DNA of 64,000 nt, taken from positions 54,930 to 118,929 of the forward strand of contig DYSU01000001.1 in assembly GCA_020726335.1 (NCBI GenBank). The letters are read 5' to 3'. The stretch is from Thiomargarita sp. (lineage in GTDB: Bacteria > Pseudomonadota > Gammaproteobacteria > Beggiatoales > Beggiatoaceae). The translations under genes were made by a program, and so were the position numbers. The notes below the pieces were generated by a model. The model was not told the origin of the DNA and did no database searches. It was given only the letters and a program-made list of their open reading frames with translations. The stretch's first letter is position 1; every line of letters begins with the position of its first letter. Positions 28,406 to 37,362 of the stretch are shown in pieces.

Positions 28406-28698
28406 CAGGATTGACAAGCCAATGCGGCAATATCCAATTGATTTATACCACATTTCTTTTTATTTTCACCAATACACCATGGTTTTTTTTCTTCTTCCCA
28501 TAAGCTGATGTCGCGTTGTGAACCATCGGCGCAATACACTTTATATAAGGTGTATTTTTTACCCAAAAATGACTGGCCTTTTTTAATATAGCTGATGTTG
28601 ACAGGTGGATTGTTTTTGTCAGCCGAAGCCACATTGAGGAACGTAGGCAATGACAAACCCAAAAACATTGTCAATAATATGGCACAAGAGTGTTTCAT
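28405..28698 (-). CDS. small exported four-cysteine protein
   Basis: 97 residues with a signal peptide (MKHSCAILLTMFLGLSLPTFLNVASA). The mature part of about 71 residues has four cysteines (YCADG, WCIGE, KCGIN, ACQS) that could form two disulphides, and a YTLYKVYCADGSQRDISLW strand region. I recognise no family. Coupled to the downstream ftsL by a one-base overlap. Divergent from cca. Periplasmic location is inferred. Confidence 0.7.
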   Translation of the reverse strand: MKHSCAILLTMFLGLSLPTFLNVASADKNNPPVNISYIKKGQSFLGKKYTLYKVYCADGSQRDISLWEEEKKPWCIGENKKKCGINQLDIAALACQS

Positions 28699-28858
28699 AA
28701 TAAACCCTTTACGGAAAAAATTTTGTTTATCAGACAGTTACAGACTCTTATTTTTACAATAAGGGAGTAACAGCACAAACTGCACCAAATAAAACGAATG
28801 GTATACGGTGATAAAAACCCGTATTATAGCAAGCCCGTTTTAGCATGTTCAATTTTCT

Positions 28859-30001
28859 ATGACAACTTCAATAAAGCCACCAAAAGTTTATCTGGTGGGC
28901 GGCGCGGTGCGTGATAAATTGCTCCATCTGACGGTCAAAGACCAAGATTGGTTGGTGGTCGGTGCCACAGCAGATGACTTGCTGGCTTTGGGATACAAAC
29001 CCATTGGCCAAGATTTTCCTGTGTTTTTGCACCCCAAAACCCAAGAAGAATACGCACTGGCGCGCACTGAACGCAAAACAGGCAAAGGCTATGCGGGGTT
29101 TCAATTTCATGCCGCCCCTGATGTCAGTTTAGAGCAAGATTTACAACGGCGCGATTTAACCATCAACGCCATGGCTGAAGATGAAAACGGCCAGATTATT
29201 GACCCATTCCATGGCCAAGATGATTTGGCCGAGGGTGTGTTGCGCCATGTTTCGCCCGCGTTCAGCGAAGACCCTGTGCGTATTTTGCGTGTTGCCCGTT
29301 TTGCCGCCCGTTTTGGTTTTAGGGTGGCCGATGAGACATTGCGGCTTATGTGTACTATGGTCAATAACGGCGAAGTTGATGCGTTAGTCGGTGAACGCGT
29401 TTGGCAAGAATTATCCCGCGCATTGGGTGAGCCGCAGCCTGAAAAATTCTTTTCTGTGTTGTTCGATTGTGGTGCATTGGCGCGGTTATTTCCCGCATGG
29501 CAACCGTTGTTCGTTTGTGACAAACAGCAAACATCGCGGGCAGTGGTTTATTTGCAACAAGCGGCGGCACAAGGGCTTGATGGCGCACAACGTTTTGCCG
29601 GGTTTAATGCCGCATTGTTGGATTATTATGCACCTGATGACGCACTGCGGCAACTGCAACCGCTTTGCCAACGCTATAAAGTGCCAAAAAGTTATCAGAT
29701 TTTAGCCCAAACCGTTTTGCGCTGGCACAAGGCATTGCCTGAAAAAAAACAGGCGGATAAAATTTTAACCTTGTTGGAAAACCTTGATGCGTATCGTCGT
29801 CCTCCCTTGTTGGCTGATTTTATTCAGGTTTGTTATTGTATAACCCGCAATCCCTCATGGGTATGGTTGAGCCAAGCTTTTGAATTGACCCAAAAGCTCA
29901 ATGCCCGCGCTTGGGTCGCACAAGGCTTAAGCGGTGTAGCTGTGGGTCAAGCTATACACCAACAACGGCAAGCGCAACTTCAGCAACACGGTTTTGCTTG
30001 A
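28859..30001 (+). CDS. cca: CCA-adding tRNA nucleotidyltransferase
   Basis: Class II nucleotidyltransferase that builds or repairs the 3' CCA end of tRNAs. Seen: VYLVGGAVRDKLL, the metal motif DQDWLVVG, RRDLTINAMA, and PVRILRVARFAARFGF. At 380 residues it is shorter than E. coli Cca (412); no HD phosphohydrolase motif is visible in the C-terminal part. The enzyme should be functional without that domain, as in many bacteria. Single gene with a weak ribosome site. Confidence 0.93.
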   Translation: MTTSIKPPKVYLVGGAVRDKLLHLTVKDQDWLVVGATADDLLALGYKPIGQDFPVFLHPKTQEEYALARTERKTGKGYAGFQFHAAPDVSLEQDLQRRDLTINAMAEDENGQIIDPFHGQDDLAEGVLRHVSPAFSEDPVRILRVARFAARFGFRVADETLRLMCTMVNNGEVDALVGERVWQELSRALGEPQPEKFFSVLFDCGALARLFPAWQPLFVCDKQQTSRAVVYLQQAAAQGLDGAQRFAGFNAALLDYYAPDDALRQLQPLCQRYKVPKSYQILAQTVLRWHKALPEKKQADKILTLLENLDAYRRPPLLADFIQVCYCITRNPSWVWLSQAFELTQKLNARAWVAQGLSGVAVGQAIHQQRQAQLQQHGFA

Positions 30002-30094
30002 CAAGCCGCAGTTTGGTTGTTTAACCGTGTAATAGCGGGTAAAATGCAGACTCGGCGTTGCCTGTGCTTTCAATAAAAATAAAGGAGTTTTTCT

Positions 30095-30550
30095 ATGTTA
30101 GTCAAAGATGTGATGACCACATCCATTCGCACTACCACGGTGGACAGCAGTGTGTTGGAAGTGGCTTCATTAATGTGTTTGTATCGTTTAAGCGGGTTGC
30201 CTGTGGTCGATGACAACCACAAATTGATTGGCTTTATCGCTGAAAAAGACGTGTTGCATCATATGTTTCCCACGTTGGAAGATTTAATGGCAGGCAACAT
30301 GGGTGCAATTGATTTGGATGCAATGATGGATAAATACGGTGAAATTTCAACGCTGAAAGTTTCTGATTTAATGACTAAAAATGTCATCACCGTGTCGCCC
30401 GACATGCACATTTTACGCGCCACCACCGTGATGGTGCGCAACCGTTTTCGCCGCATTCCTGTGGCTGAAAACGGTATTCTCAAAGGCATTTTGAGTTTGG
30501 GCGATGTCCACAAAGCGATTTTTCACCACAGCATTTCCAAAATTAAATAA
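30095..30550 (+). CDS. CBS-domain pair protein
   Basis: 151 residues comprising two CBS repeats: VKDVMTTSIRTTTVDSSV to LPVVDDNHKLIGFIAEKDVL (about 1-60) and VSDLMTKNVITVSPDMHI to IPVAENGILKGILSLGDV (about 90-145), separated by an acidic helical linker. Such stand-alone Bateman modules bind adenosine nucleotides and regulate partner proteins. AAAGGAG precedes the ATG. It is followed by ribD after six bases, so the two may be cotranscribed, but no functional link is evident. Confidence 0.9.
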   Translation: MLVKDVMTTSIRTTTVDSSVLEVASLMCLYRLSGLPVVDDNHKLIGFIAEKDVLHHMFPTLEDLMAGNMGAIDLDAMMDKYGEISTLKVSDLMTKNVITVSPDMHILRATTVMVRNRFRRIPVAENGILKGILSLGDVHKAIFHHSISKIK

Positions 30551-30556
30551 TCCCTC

Positions 30557-31672
30557 ATGAACCACGCCGACCATTTAATGTCCCATGCTTTACGTTTGGC
30601 CGAAAAAGGCTTGTGGTCAACCCATCCCAATCCGCGTGTCGGTTGTGTCTTGGTTAAAAACGGGGGCGTGGTGGGTGAAGGTTGGCATCAAATCGCAGGC
30701 CAAGCCCACGCTGAAATCAATGCGTTGGCTCAAGCAGGCAAAAAGGCGCAAGGGGCAGATTGTTATGTCACCTTAGAGCCTTGTTGCCACCACGGCAAAA
30801 CCCCACCTTGTACGGATGCGCTGATTCAAGCGGGGGTTAAACGGGTGTTTGTCGCGTTACAAGACCCCAATCCCTTGATGGCGGGTCAGGGGATTCAAAA
30901 ACTACAAGCGGCGGGAATCAAAGTGCATGTGGGCTTATTGCAGAGCCAAGCGGCGGCATTGAATATTGGCTTTCTCCAGCGGATGCAACACGGGCGGCCT
31001 TATATCCGTTGCAAAATGGCCATGAGCTTGGACGGTCGCACGGCGATGGCTTCAGGTGAAAGCCAATGGATTACCCATGCCCATGCGCGCCGTGATGTTC
31101 AAACATTGCGCGCCCGCAGCAATGCAATCATGACGGGCGCAGGCACGGTGCTGGCGGATGACCCTTCATTGACCGTGCGTTTGGGCGATTTGCCCGACAC
31201 CCATCCACGCCCTGACAGCATTGAACAACCGTTGCGGGTGATTATTGATCAAAATTTAAGCGTCAGTGACCAAAGCCGGCTGTTTAAATTGGCGGGCGAT
31301 ACCCTTATTTTTACCGCCAGCGATGACGATGAAGCACGTGAACGGCTAGAGCAAGCGGGGGCGCGCATCCTTTATTTGCCCAACAACGAAGGTGGGGTGA
31401 ATTTGCTCAAAGTTTGTCAAGAGCTGGCGCAATGGGAAGTCAATGAAGTGTTGCTGGAAAGCGGCGCAACGTTGAGCGGCGCAATGCTCAGCGCAGGCTT
31501 GATTGACGAATTTATAATCTACCTTGCGCCCACGTTGCTGGGACATTTGGCGCGGCCCCTGTTCCATTTGCCTTTACAACAGATGAGCGAACGCCTGTTT
31601 TTAACCATTGATGATATTCGCGCTGTTGGCCAAGATTGGCGCATCAGTGCGCATTTACAAAATCCGCTTTGA
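30557..31672 (+). CDS. ribD: bifunctional riboflavin deaminase/reductase RibD
   Basis: Second and third steps of riboflavin synthesis. The N-terminal zinc deaminase has HAEINAL and PCCHHGKTPPC ligands; the C-terminal reductase (about 145-371) starts RPYIRCKMAMSLDGRTAMASGESQWI and contains NAIMTGAGTVLADDPSLTVR and the NADPH-binding LLESGATLSGAML. 371 residues, usual length. The normal neighbours nrdR, ribE and ribH are absent. Confidence 0.96.
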   Translation: MNHADHLMSHALRLAEKGLWSTHPNPRVGCVLVKNGGVVGEGWHQIAGQAHAEINALAQAGKKAQGADCYVTLEPCCHHGKTPPCTDALIQAGVKRVFVALQDPNPLMAGQGIQKLQAAGIKVHVGLLQSQAAALNIGFLQRMQHGRPYIRCKMAMSLDGRTAMASGESQWITHAHARRDVQTLRARSNAIMTGAGTVLADDPSLTVRLGDLPDTHPRPDSIEQPLRVIIDQNLSVSDQSRLFKLAGDTLIFTASDDDEARERLEQAGARILYLPNNEGGVNLLKVCQELAQWEVNEVLLESGATLSGAMLSAGLIDEFIIYLAPTLLGHLARPLFHLPLQQMSERLFLTIDDIRAVGQDWRISAHLQNPL

Positions 31673-31693
31673 CGATCACTTGAGAGAACGACA

Positions 31694-31981
31694 ATGAACA
31701 ACAATTTGAAACAACATTTATTCAACAGCAACACATGGTTACGCGGCTTTTTTATGCTGTTGTATGTCCTGATTTATTGCGTGGTCAAAGTGGTGGTTGG
31801 CGCAGTGGTGTTATTTCAATTTGGCACCCTGCTGGTCACAGGCGATTTAAACCCCCGTTTATTGGCATTTGGCCAAACTTTAAGCCTGTATACCTATCAA
31901 ATCATGCAATACATCACCTATAACAACGACTATAAACCTTTTCCGCTCAATCCATGGCCAAAAGAAACCGACAATCCCTAA
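31694..31981 (+). CDS. DUF4389 membrane protein
   Basis: 95 residues with one long or two short hydrophobic stretches (FFMLLYVLIYCVVKVVVGAVVLFQFGTLL), then LSLYTYQIMQYITYNNDYKPFPLNPWP, the C-terminal signature of DUF4389 proteins as I recall them. Inner-membrane location is inferred; no function is known. Twenty-one bases after ribD and ten bases before the convergent end of the giant ATPase. Confidence 0.85.
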   Translation: MNNNLKQHLFNSNTWLRGFFMLLYVLIYCVVKVVVGAVVLFQFGTLLVTGDLNPRLLAFGQTLSLYTYQIMQYITYNNDYKPFPLNPWPKETDNP

Positions 31982-31990
31982 ACACCGCAG

Positions 31991-34900
31991 TTAGACGGGA
32001 TTGATGCGTTGTTTTTCTTTAAACAACCGCTCCTCAATCCCCTTTAAACTATCTGAAATATTTTTGACCCGATGCCAAAGCACCAAATCTAACCGCGATT
32101 TACGTTCAAAATTATGCACAACGGGCAACAAGGTTTGGTCTATCATGCCCACCAATTCTTTAACCACCGATTCCAAACTGTCGCTGGCTTGATGAATGAC
32201 TTCAACTTTTGGCGGTTGTTGTGCAACACTCCACAACTGCGACAATTGAGCGATAGAGAGATTGTATTTATCCCATTGTTGTTGCTGTTGTTTTTGTCCT
32301 GATTGGTATTGTTTACCCAAAGATTGCAACCATTGTTGGATATTGCCCAACATCGGTTGTAATTGGCTGAAATCCATTGATTTTTCTTGAGTTTTATCGC
32401 CAACATCGGCCAAAGCGTGGTGAATATTGCCCAATTGTTCCGTCACCAAACTCAATTGATTGATGACTTTAAGCGTGGGGTCTTGGTCGTTGCCGCCCAA
32501 GTTGCGTTTTCGGGTATAGGTTTTTTTAATCTCCAGCCAGCGTTTTTTTTGTGCATCAGTTTGTATGCCGCGCAATTCAGCCAATTTGAGCCAATTTTCT
32601 TCCGCGCCCGTGGTCAAAGTTTGCGCTTCGCCTTGGTAATGATCGCTGATAAGTTGTTGTAGTTCCTCATTATTCATCACGGTCACCACTTTTTCCGCCA
32701 TTTTATTCATGTTGCGGTAACTGCCTTGCAGTTTAAACGGCGGCTCAGTGCGATAGTCCTCTTTTTGTGCCGCCGATAAAATATACTGCTGATTGACTTT
32801 CAAAACAACCGATTGAATTTTAAATAATTTTCTTAATATTTGCGTGATTTCATTCAAATCGCTGCTGCTGTAGTTGTGGTCAAAATCACTGCGGGCAATG
32901 TCTTCGCCTTGAGCCAAACGGATGAGTTTATAAACATCTTGTTGACCACGGTTGGCCAGCGGCGCAAGCACGGCGTTGGAAGTCAAACAGTTTTCGATAT
33001 AGCTCAGGGCAAAAACCGCTTGTTTGCCGCCCAACACATCACCAAGGTTATAGATGTCTGCGCGGTTGGCCAGCATGTCAGGGATTTTAAACGCTTCGCC
33101 CGATTCGGTGTACGGATTGCCCGCCATGGCGATGCAAAAGCGTTTGCCGCGCAAGTCGTAGGTTTGGGTTTTGCCGCGCCATATACCTTCAATGCGCCGT
33201 TGGCCGTCGGCCAAGGAAATGAATTTTTGCAAAAATTCGGGGTTGCTGTGCTGGATGTCGTCAAGATACAACATCACATTGTTGCCCATTTCCAACGCCA
33301 AATTGAGTTTGTCCAATTCTTGTCGGGCGGTGGCGTTGGGGGCTTCGCTTGGGTCAAGCGAAATCACACGCTGGCCAATGGTCGGACAGTTGATTTTGAC
33401 GAAAATCAAGCCCAGCCGTTGCGCCAAATACTCCATCAACGTGGTTTTGCCATAACCGGGGGGAGAAATCAGCAACAACATGCCCATCAAATCGCTGCGT
33501 TTATTTTCGCCCGCACTGCCCATTTGCTTGGCGAAATTATCGCCGATTAACGGCAAATAAATTTCATTAATCAATTGGTTGCGTACAAAACTGGTCAGCG
33601 GGCGCGGTTTAAATTCGTCCAAGCGCAATTGGCCATATTCGCGCTGAATAATTTGTTGGCGCAATTTGCGATAGGCTTTAAACGCAGGCACAACGGTTTG
33701 CCTGTGATGCGCAAGGCGGCGCATGAATTCATCCAAGCGGACAACAAGCTGGCGTTGGGCAATCTGCGGATGTTGCCCCAGCAAACCATGGATGCTGGTT
33801 TCAGTCACCGCAGAGCTGACTTGGCGATTGAGTTCTTTGCCCGTCAATAAAATCACCGCCGCTTCCAAATTATAACGGTTGTCTTCAGTTTGATAGCCGT
33901 TTAACCAAGCCAAAACCAAGGCCAAGCGTTTGGTTAAGTGGTTGTTCAAGTGTAAATCTTCACTGAATTCGCGCCGTTTGTTGTGTTGTTCCAAATACGT
34001 CCAAAAATTTTTCGCCAACTGGCTGGCTTCAAAAGCCGTGCTGAAGCGCGGATTTTTGGCTTTGAGTTCTTCAAGCAAATAATCGCTGATTAAACAGGGA
34101 TTCTGCCCGCTGTTGCCCGCTTCAAATGCGATAAAAGCCTGCTGTATATCATCCATGGTGTATTGTTTGAACGCTTGCCAGCCATGGGCAAATAAATCCT
34201 GCAATTGCTGTAAACTTTGCGCCGCCTTCGCCCATGCTTCTTTGCGCTCGCGTTCGGGATAAAACGCCCAGAACAATTGCGCCATCGCCCGCGTGTCGGG
34301 ACTGAAGCGCAATAAACCCGCTTCGTTGTACAACGGCAATAATTTTTCCAAAATCAACGCCGCATCGGCATCATGCACCCCGCGTTCATAGCCTTCATCA
34401 AAGCGTTGTGCCGCCGCTTGGCGGGTGAGTTTTAATAAGCCGTTTTTTTCTAAGGTTATTTTAAGCAAATCTGATGCTTTTTCAGCATCAAATAATAATG
34501 TTGCGGCCAAATATTCGGCGCGATAAACGTGATCGGTTTCGGATAATAAACTTTGTTGCCAATAGGCCTGGGTTTGATTTAAGGCTTCATCTTCAATCAC
34601 TGAAAAAAAATCTGTGCCTGTCAGATGCACCATCATCGCATCATTACGCGGCAACAAGGTCAAATCCAATTCTTGGGTATTGACGCTGAACGCATGGTTG
34701 CCCAGTTTAATCACCTTGCCGCCCGCGCTGAACAATTCTTTTTGATCCCGCAATTCACGCCCTGCTTGATCGCTAATCGCTTTTAACTTGGCTTCGATGT
34801 CACCCGCTTTGACGCTGTCGCCCAAGTCAAAAAGCTGTTGCACCAAATCGCGTACTTTCAATACCATGGCATCGGCGGCAAAATAAGCGTTTTGTTCGTC

Positions 34901-37279
34901 CAAGTCGGCAAAATGCGCACCGCGCCGTTGAATGCCTTGTAAAATGCGGTCAGCGGTTGTGCTGATGTTCAGTGCGCGCCGTTGACGTTGCTCCAATAAG
35001 GCTTGCTTGTGGCTGTCAAAACTGCTGTACACTTCTTCGCGCTTGTCGGCGATTTTGGCCAAAAATTCATCGTCGCTAAAACGGGCATCTAAATCTTCCA
35101 ATTGCGCCATGATGCGCGCCGTCGCTTCATCCACTTTTTCAGGCGTATCGGCTTGACTGATGGCACTGGTCACGCTTTGCGAGAAAAGTTTGAATTGGGC
35201 GGCAAATTCTTGCACGGCTTCACCCGACAAGACCGCTTTTTTCTTTAACGTCAATTCAGCTTGGGTGCGGTTGAGTTTGGCCAACACGTCAGCGATGTCT
35301 TCTAAAATCTGCGCACGGGCGTGGGCATCGTCAATCGGCAAATCGTTCAACACTTGGGTGAGTAAAGTCAAGCCTGCGGCGGTGTCGGTTACTTTGCGCA
35401 TCAAAGGTTGGATTTGATTGCTTTGATTTAGGGCCTCAATCTGCTGAAGATACTGCTCCAGCACGGTGTGATAAGGTTGCAATGCGTTTTCTACCAATAA
35501 AAAATCCACCGTGGCTTGGCTGAGCGCATTGAATTGTTCGGTGTTTTGTTGTGCCATCTCGTCCAACGCCGTTGTGTCCATATAGCGCATGGCACGCAAG
35601 CTGATGAGATGGCCGCGTTGGTTGCGCAATTGGGTCAAACGGTTGATAAAATCATTGACTTCCTGCCAAAAATTTTTCTGCGCAATCTCATTGAACAGTG
35701 CTTGTTGCGCGCTTTTGGCTTGGTTGAGGGCGTTTTGCGCTTGCTGTTTTAATTGTTGAACTTTGTCAAACTCATCAATAATCAGCTCAGCGTTTTGCAA
35801 AATCGCTTTAAACACCGCCAACAACGAACCGACTTCAGGGTGCGCCAACCAATGATAAGCATCAATGATGTGTTGGGTGGCGGCGATCAATTGTTCATAA
35901 GTGGACATCAACGGGCTTTGGTCATCCAGTATGCGTTTGATGCTGAACGCTTCGGAAATACCGCGCACCAAATCAGCATTGCCGATGTGGGCCAAAAACG
36001 AATGACCCACAGGGGTTTGCGCGGCAAATTCTTCGCTGACAAACGGGGTTTGCCACACTTGCATGGCATGGTTGCGGCTGGGGGTGTCATCGTCGGCGCG
36101 AAACACCACCATGCGCCCATCGGCAAAAATGGAATACCCATGACATAGAAGGGGGTTTTGTACTTCTTTGCGAATCAAGTTATACGACAATAACACCATT
36201 TTGCCTTGTTCTTCATGGTGAAACACATACAACACGTCTTCACCATTGGGCGAGTGCCAAAAGCGTTTATACGTCATCGCCGCCATGTCATCGCCTTCAA
36301 ACAACTTGGTTTCACCGTTTTGCAAATAATAGCCGTCGGGGAAAATAAGGCCATGGTCTTCGGGCAATTGGATGCACGCTTTGCCCATGCTGTCCAAACG
36401 GCTGATTTTTTTTGTCAAGGTGTTAAAAATGAAATACCGCCAATTTTTTTCTTTGTAGGGTCGAATTTTCAATAAAATCAAGCCGCTCAACTGTGCATAA
36501 TGAATTTGGGCATCGGCCAGCGATTGATGGGGGTCATCAACAGGTTCGCTATAAATCCCCAGCCCGTCTTCGGTGTTGTTTTCGATTTTAATGGTCAAAT
36601 CGCCGTTGATGGTTTCCACAAACACTTTATCCAACACCGACACATGCGAGTGCGTGCCAATAATGTGGTTATCGCGGCTGGTGGTGTGCCAGTCAAAATC
36701 ATGGCTGGGTGGATAAACATTGTCAGGTTCGCCATGATTATCAATATATTGGACTTCGCCTTGCGCAGTCAGCAACCAGCGAAACACCCGCACATCTTTG
36801 AAATTTTGGCTGATTTGAAACACCGCCAATTTTTTGCCATTGACGTTGCGCAATTGGCTGAGACGGGCTTCTTTATAATAGTGATACAACTGTTGAAAAT
36901 GTTTGACAAAATCAGGCTGGGACAAAAAACACTGCTCAAACGGAATGGCGGGCAATTCCAACAATTGCCCTGTTTGTTCAATCCTATGCAAACTGAACAC
37001 ATCGCTGACCTGCACTTTGGCGCGCATACCGACAAACACATTGTAGCCGAACAGCAGACAATCGCCCATATCAATGATGTCACGTGGTACGCACAAATTT
37101 TCTGTGCGAATGCGGGTACGACCCATCACCGTCATTTGAGTGCTGCCAAAGGTTTCTACCCGTTTTTCATTCAAAGCCGTCAGTTTTTCGCCCAAGATAT
37201 TGGCTTGCTGATTCAGACGGTTACGAATGATTTCATACGCGCCTTCAGTTTCAATGCGGGTGTCGATGGTATCAGTCAT
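31991..37279 (-). CDS. giant DUF3686-type AAA+ ATPase ('DNA repair ATPase')
   Basis: 1762 residues, start ATG 37279 after GGGG. The N-terminal about 450 residues (MTDTIDTRIETEGAYEIIRN, then repeated beta-blade-like segments such as YYLQNGETKLFEGDDM) match my recollection of DUF3686. Long helical and coiled-coil regions follow. A MoxR-like AAA+ module is near residue 1275: Walker A PPGYGKTTLM, Walker B NVMLYLDDIQHSN, then GDVLGGK. The C-terminal about 250 residues are glutamine-rich coiled coil. No signal or membrane segment. In other genomes such ATPases accompany PspA-like and YjfL/DUF350 proteins; none is adjacent here. A role in DNA repair is only a database label; membrane-stress remodelling is an alternative. 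Confidence 0.75.
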   Translation of the reverse strand: MTDTIDTRIETEGAYEIIRNRLNQQANILGEKLTALNEKRVETFGSTQMTVMGRTRIRTENLCVPRDIIDMGDCLLFGYNVFVGMRAKVQVSDVFSLHRIEQTGQLLELPAIPFEQCFLSQPDFVKHFQQLYHYYKEARLSQLRNVNGKKLAVFQISQNFKDVRVFRWLLTAQGEVQYIDNHGEPDNVYPPSHDFDWHTTSRDNHIIGTHSHVSVLDKVFVETINGDLTIKIENNTEDGLGIYSEPVDDPHQSLADAQIHYAQLSGLILLKIRPYKEKNWRYFIFNTLTKKISRLDSMGKACIQLPEDHGLIFPDGYYLQNGETKLFEGDDMAAMTYKRFWHSPNGEDVLYVFHHEEQGKMVLLSYNLIRKEVQNPLLCHGYSIFADGRMVVFRADDDTPSRNHAMQVWQTPFVSEEFAAQTPVGHSFLAHIGNADLVRGISEAFSIKRILDDQSPLMSTYEQLIAATQHIIDAYHWLAHPEVGSLLAVFKAILQNAELIIDEFDKVQQLKQQAQNALNQAKSAQQALFNEIAQKNFWQEVNDFINRLTQLRNQRGHLISLRAMRYMDTTALDEMAQQNTEQFNALSQATVDFLLVENALQPYHTVLEQYLQQIEALNQSNQIQPLMRKVTDTAAGLTLLTQVLNDLPIDDAHARAQILEDIADVLAKLNRTQAELTLKKKAVLSGEAVQEFAAQFKLFSQSVTSAISQADTPEKVDEATARIMAQLEDLDARFSDDEFLAKIADKREEVYSSFDSHKQALLEQRQRRALNISTTADRILQGIQRRGAHFADLDEQNAYFAADAMVLKVRDLVQQLFDLGDSVKAGDIEAKLKAISDQAGRELRDQKELFSAGGKVIKLGNHAFSVNTQELDLTLLPRNDAMMVHLTGTDFFSVIEDEALNQTQAYWQQSLLSETDHVYRAEYLAATLLFDAEKASDLLKITLEKNGLLKLTRQAAAQRFDEGYERGVHDADAALILEKLLPLYNEAGLLRFSPDTRAMAQLFWAFYPERERKEAWAKAAQSLQQLQDLFAHGWQAFKQYTMDDIQQAFIAFEAGNSGQNPCLISDYLLEELKAKNPRFSTAFEASQLAKNFWTYLEQHNKRREFSEDLHLNNHLTKRLALVLAWLNGYQTEDNRYNLEAAVILLTGKELNRQVSSAVTETSIHGLLGQHPQIAQRQLVVRLDEFMRRLAHHRQTVVPAFKAYRKLRQQIIQREYGQLRLDEFKPRPLTSFVRNQLINEIYLPLIGDNFAKQMGSAGENKRSDLMGMLLLISPPGYGKTTLMEYLAQRLGLIFVKINCPTIGQRVISLDPSEAPNATARQELDKLNLALEMGNNVMLYLDDIQHSNPEFLQKFISLADGQRRIEGIWRGKTQTYDLRGKRFCIAMAGNPYTESGEAFKIPDMLANRADIYNLGDVLGGKQAVFALSYIENCLTSNAVLAPLANRGQQDVYKLIRLAQGEDIARSDFDHNYSSSDLNEITQILRKLFKIQSVVLKVNQQYILSAAQKEDYRTEPPFKLQGSYRNMNKMAEKVVTVMNNEELQQLISDHYQGEAQTLTTGAEENWLKLAELRGIQTDAQKKRWLEIKKTYTRKRNLGGNDQDPTLKVINQLSLVTEQLGNIHHALADVGDKTQEKSMDFSQLQPMLGNIQQWLQSLGKQYQSGQKQQQQQWDKYNLSIAQLSQLWSVAQQPPKVEVIHQASDSLESVVKELVGMIDQTLLPVVHNFERKSRLDLVLWHRVKNISDSLKGIEERLFKEKQRINPV

Positions 37280-37362
37280 TGTTTATCCCCTGTTTCTGTT
37301 TGTGTAGCCGATGGCGTGCATGTGTCCCATGAGTGATTATAACCAACATTCGTCATTAAAAA

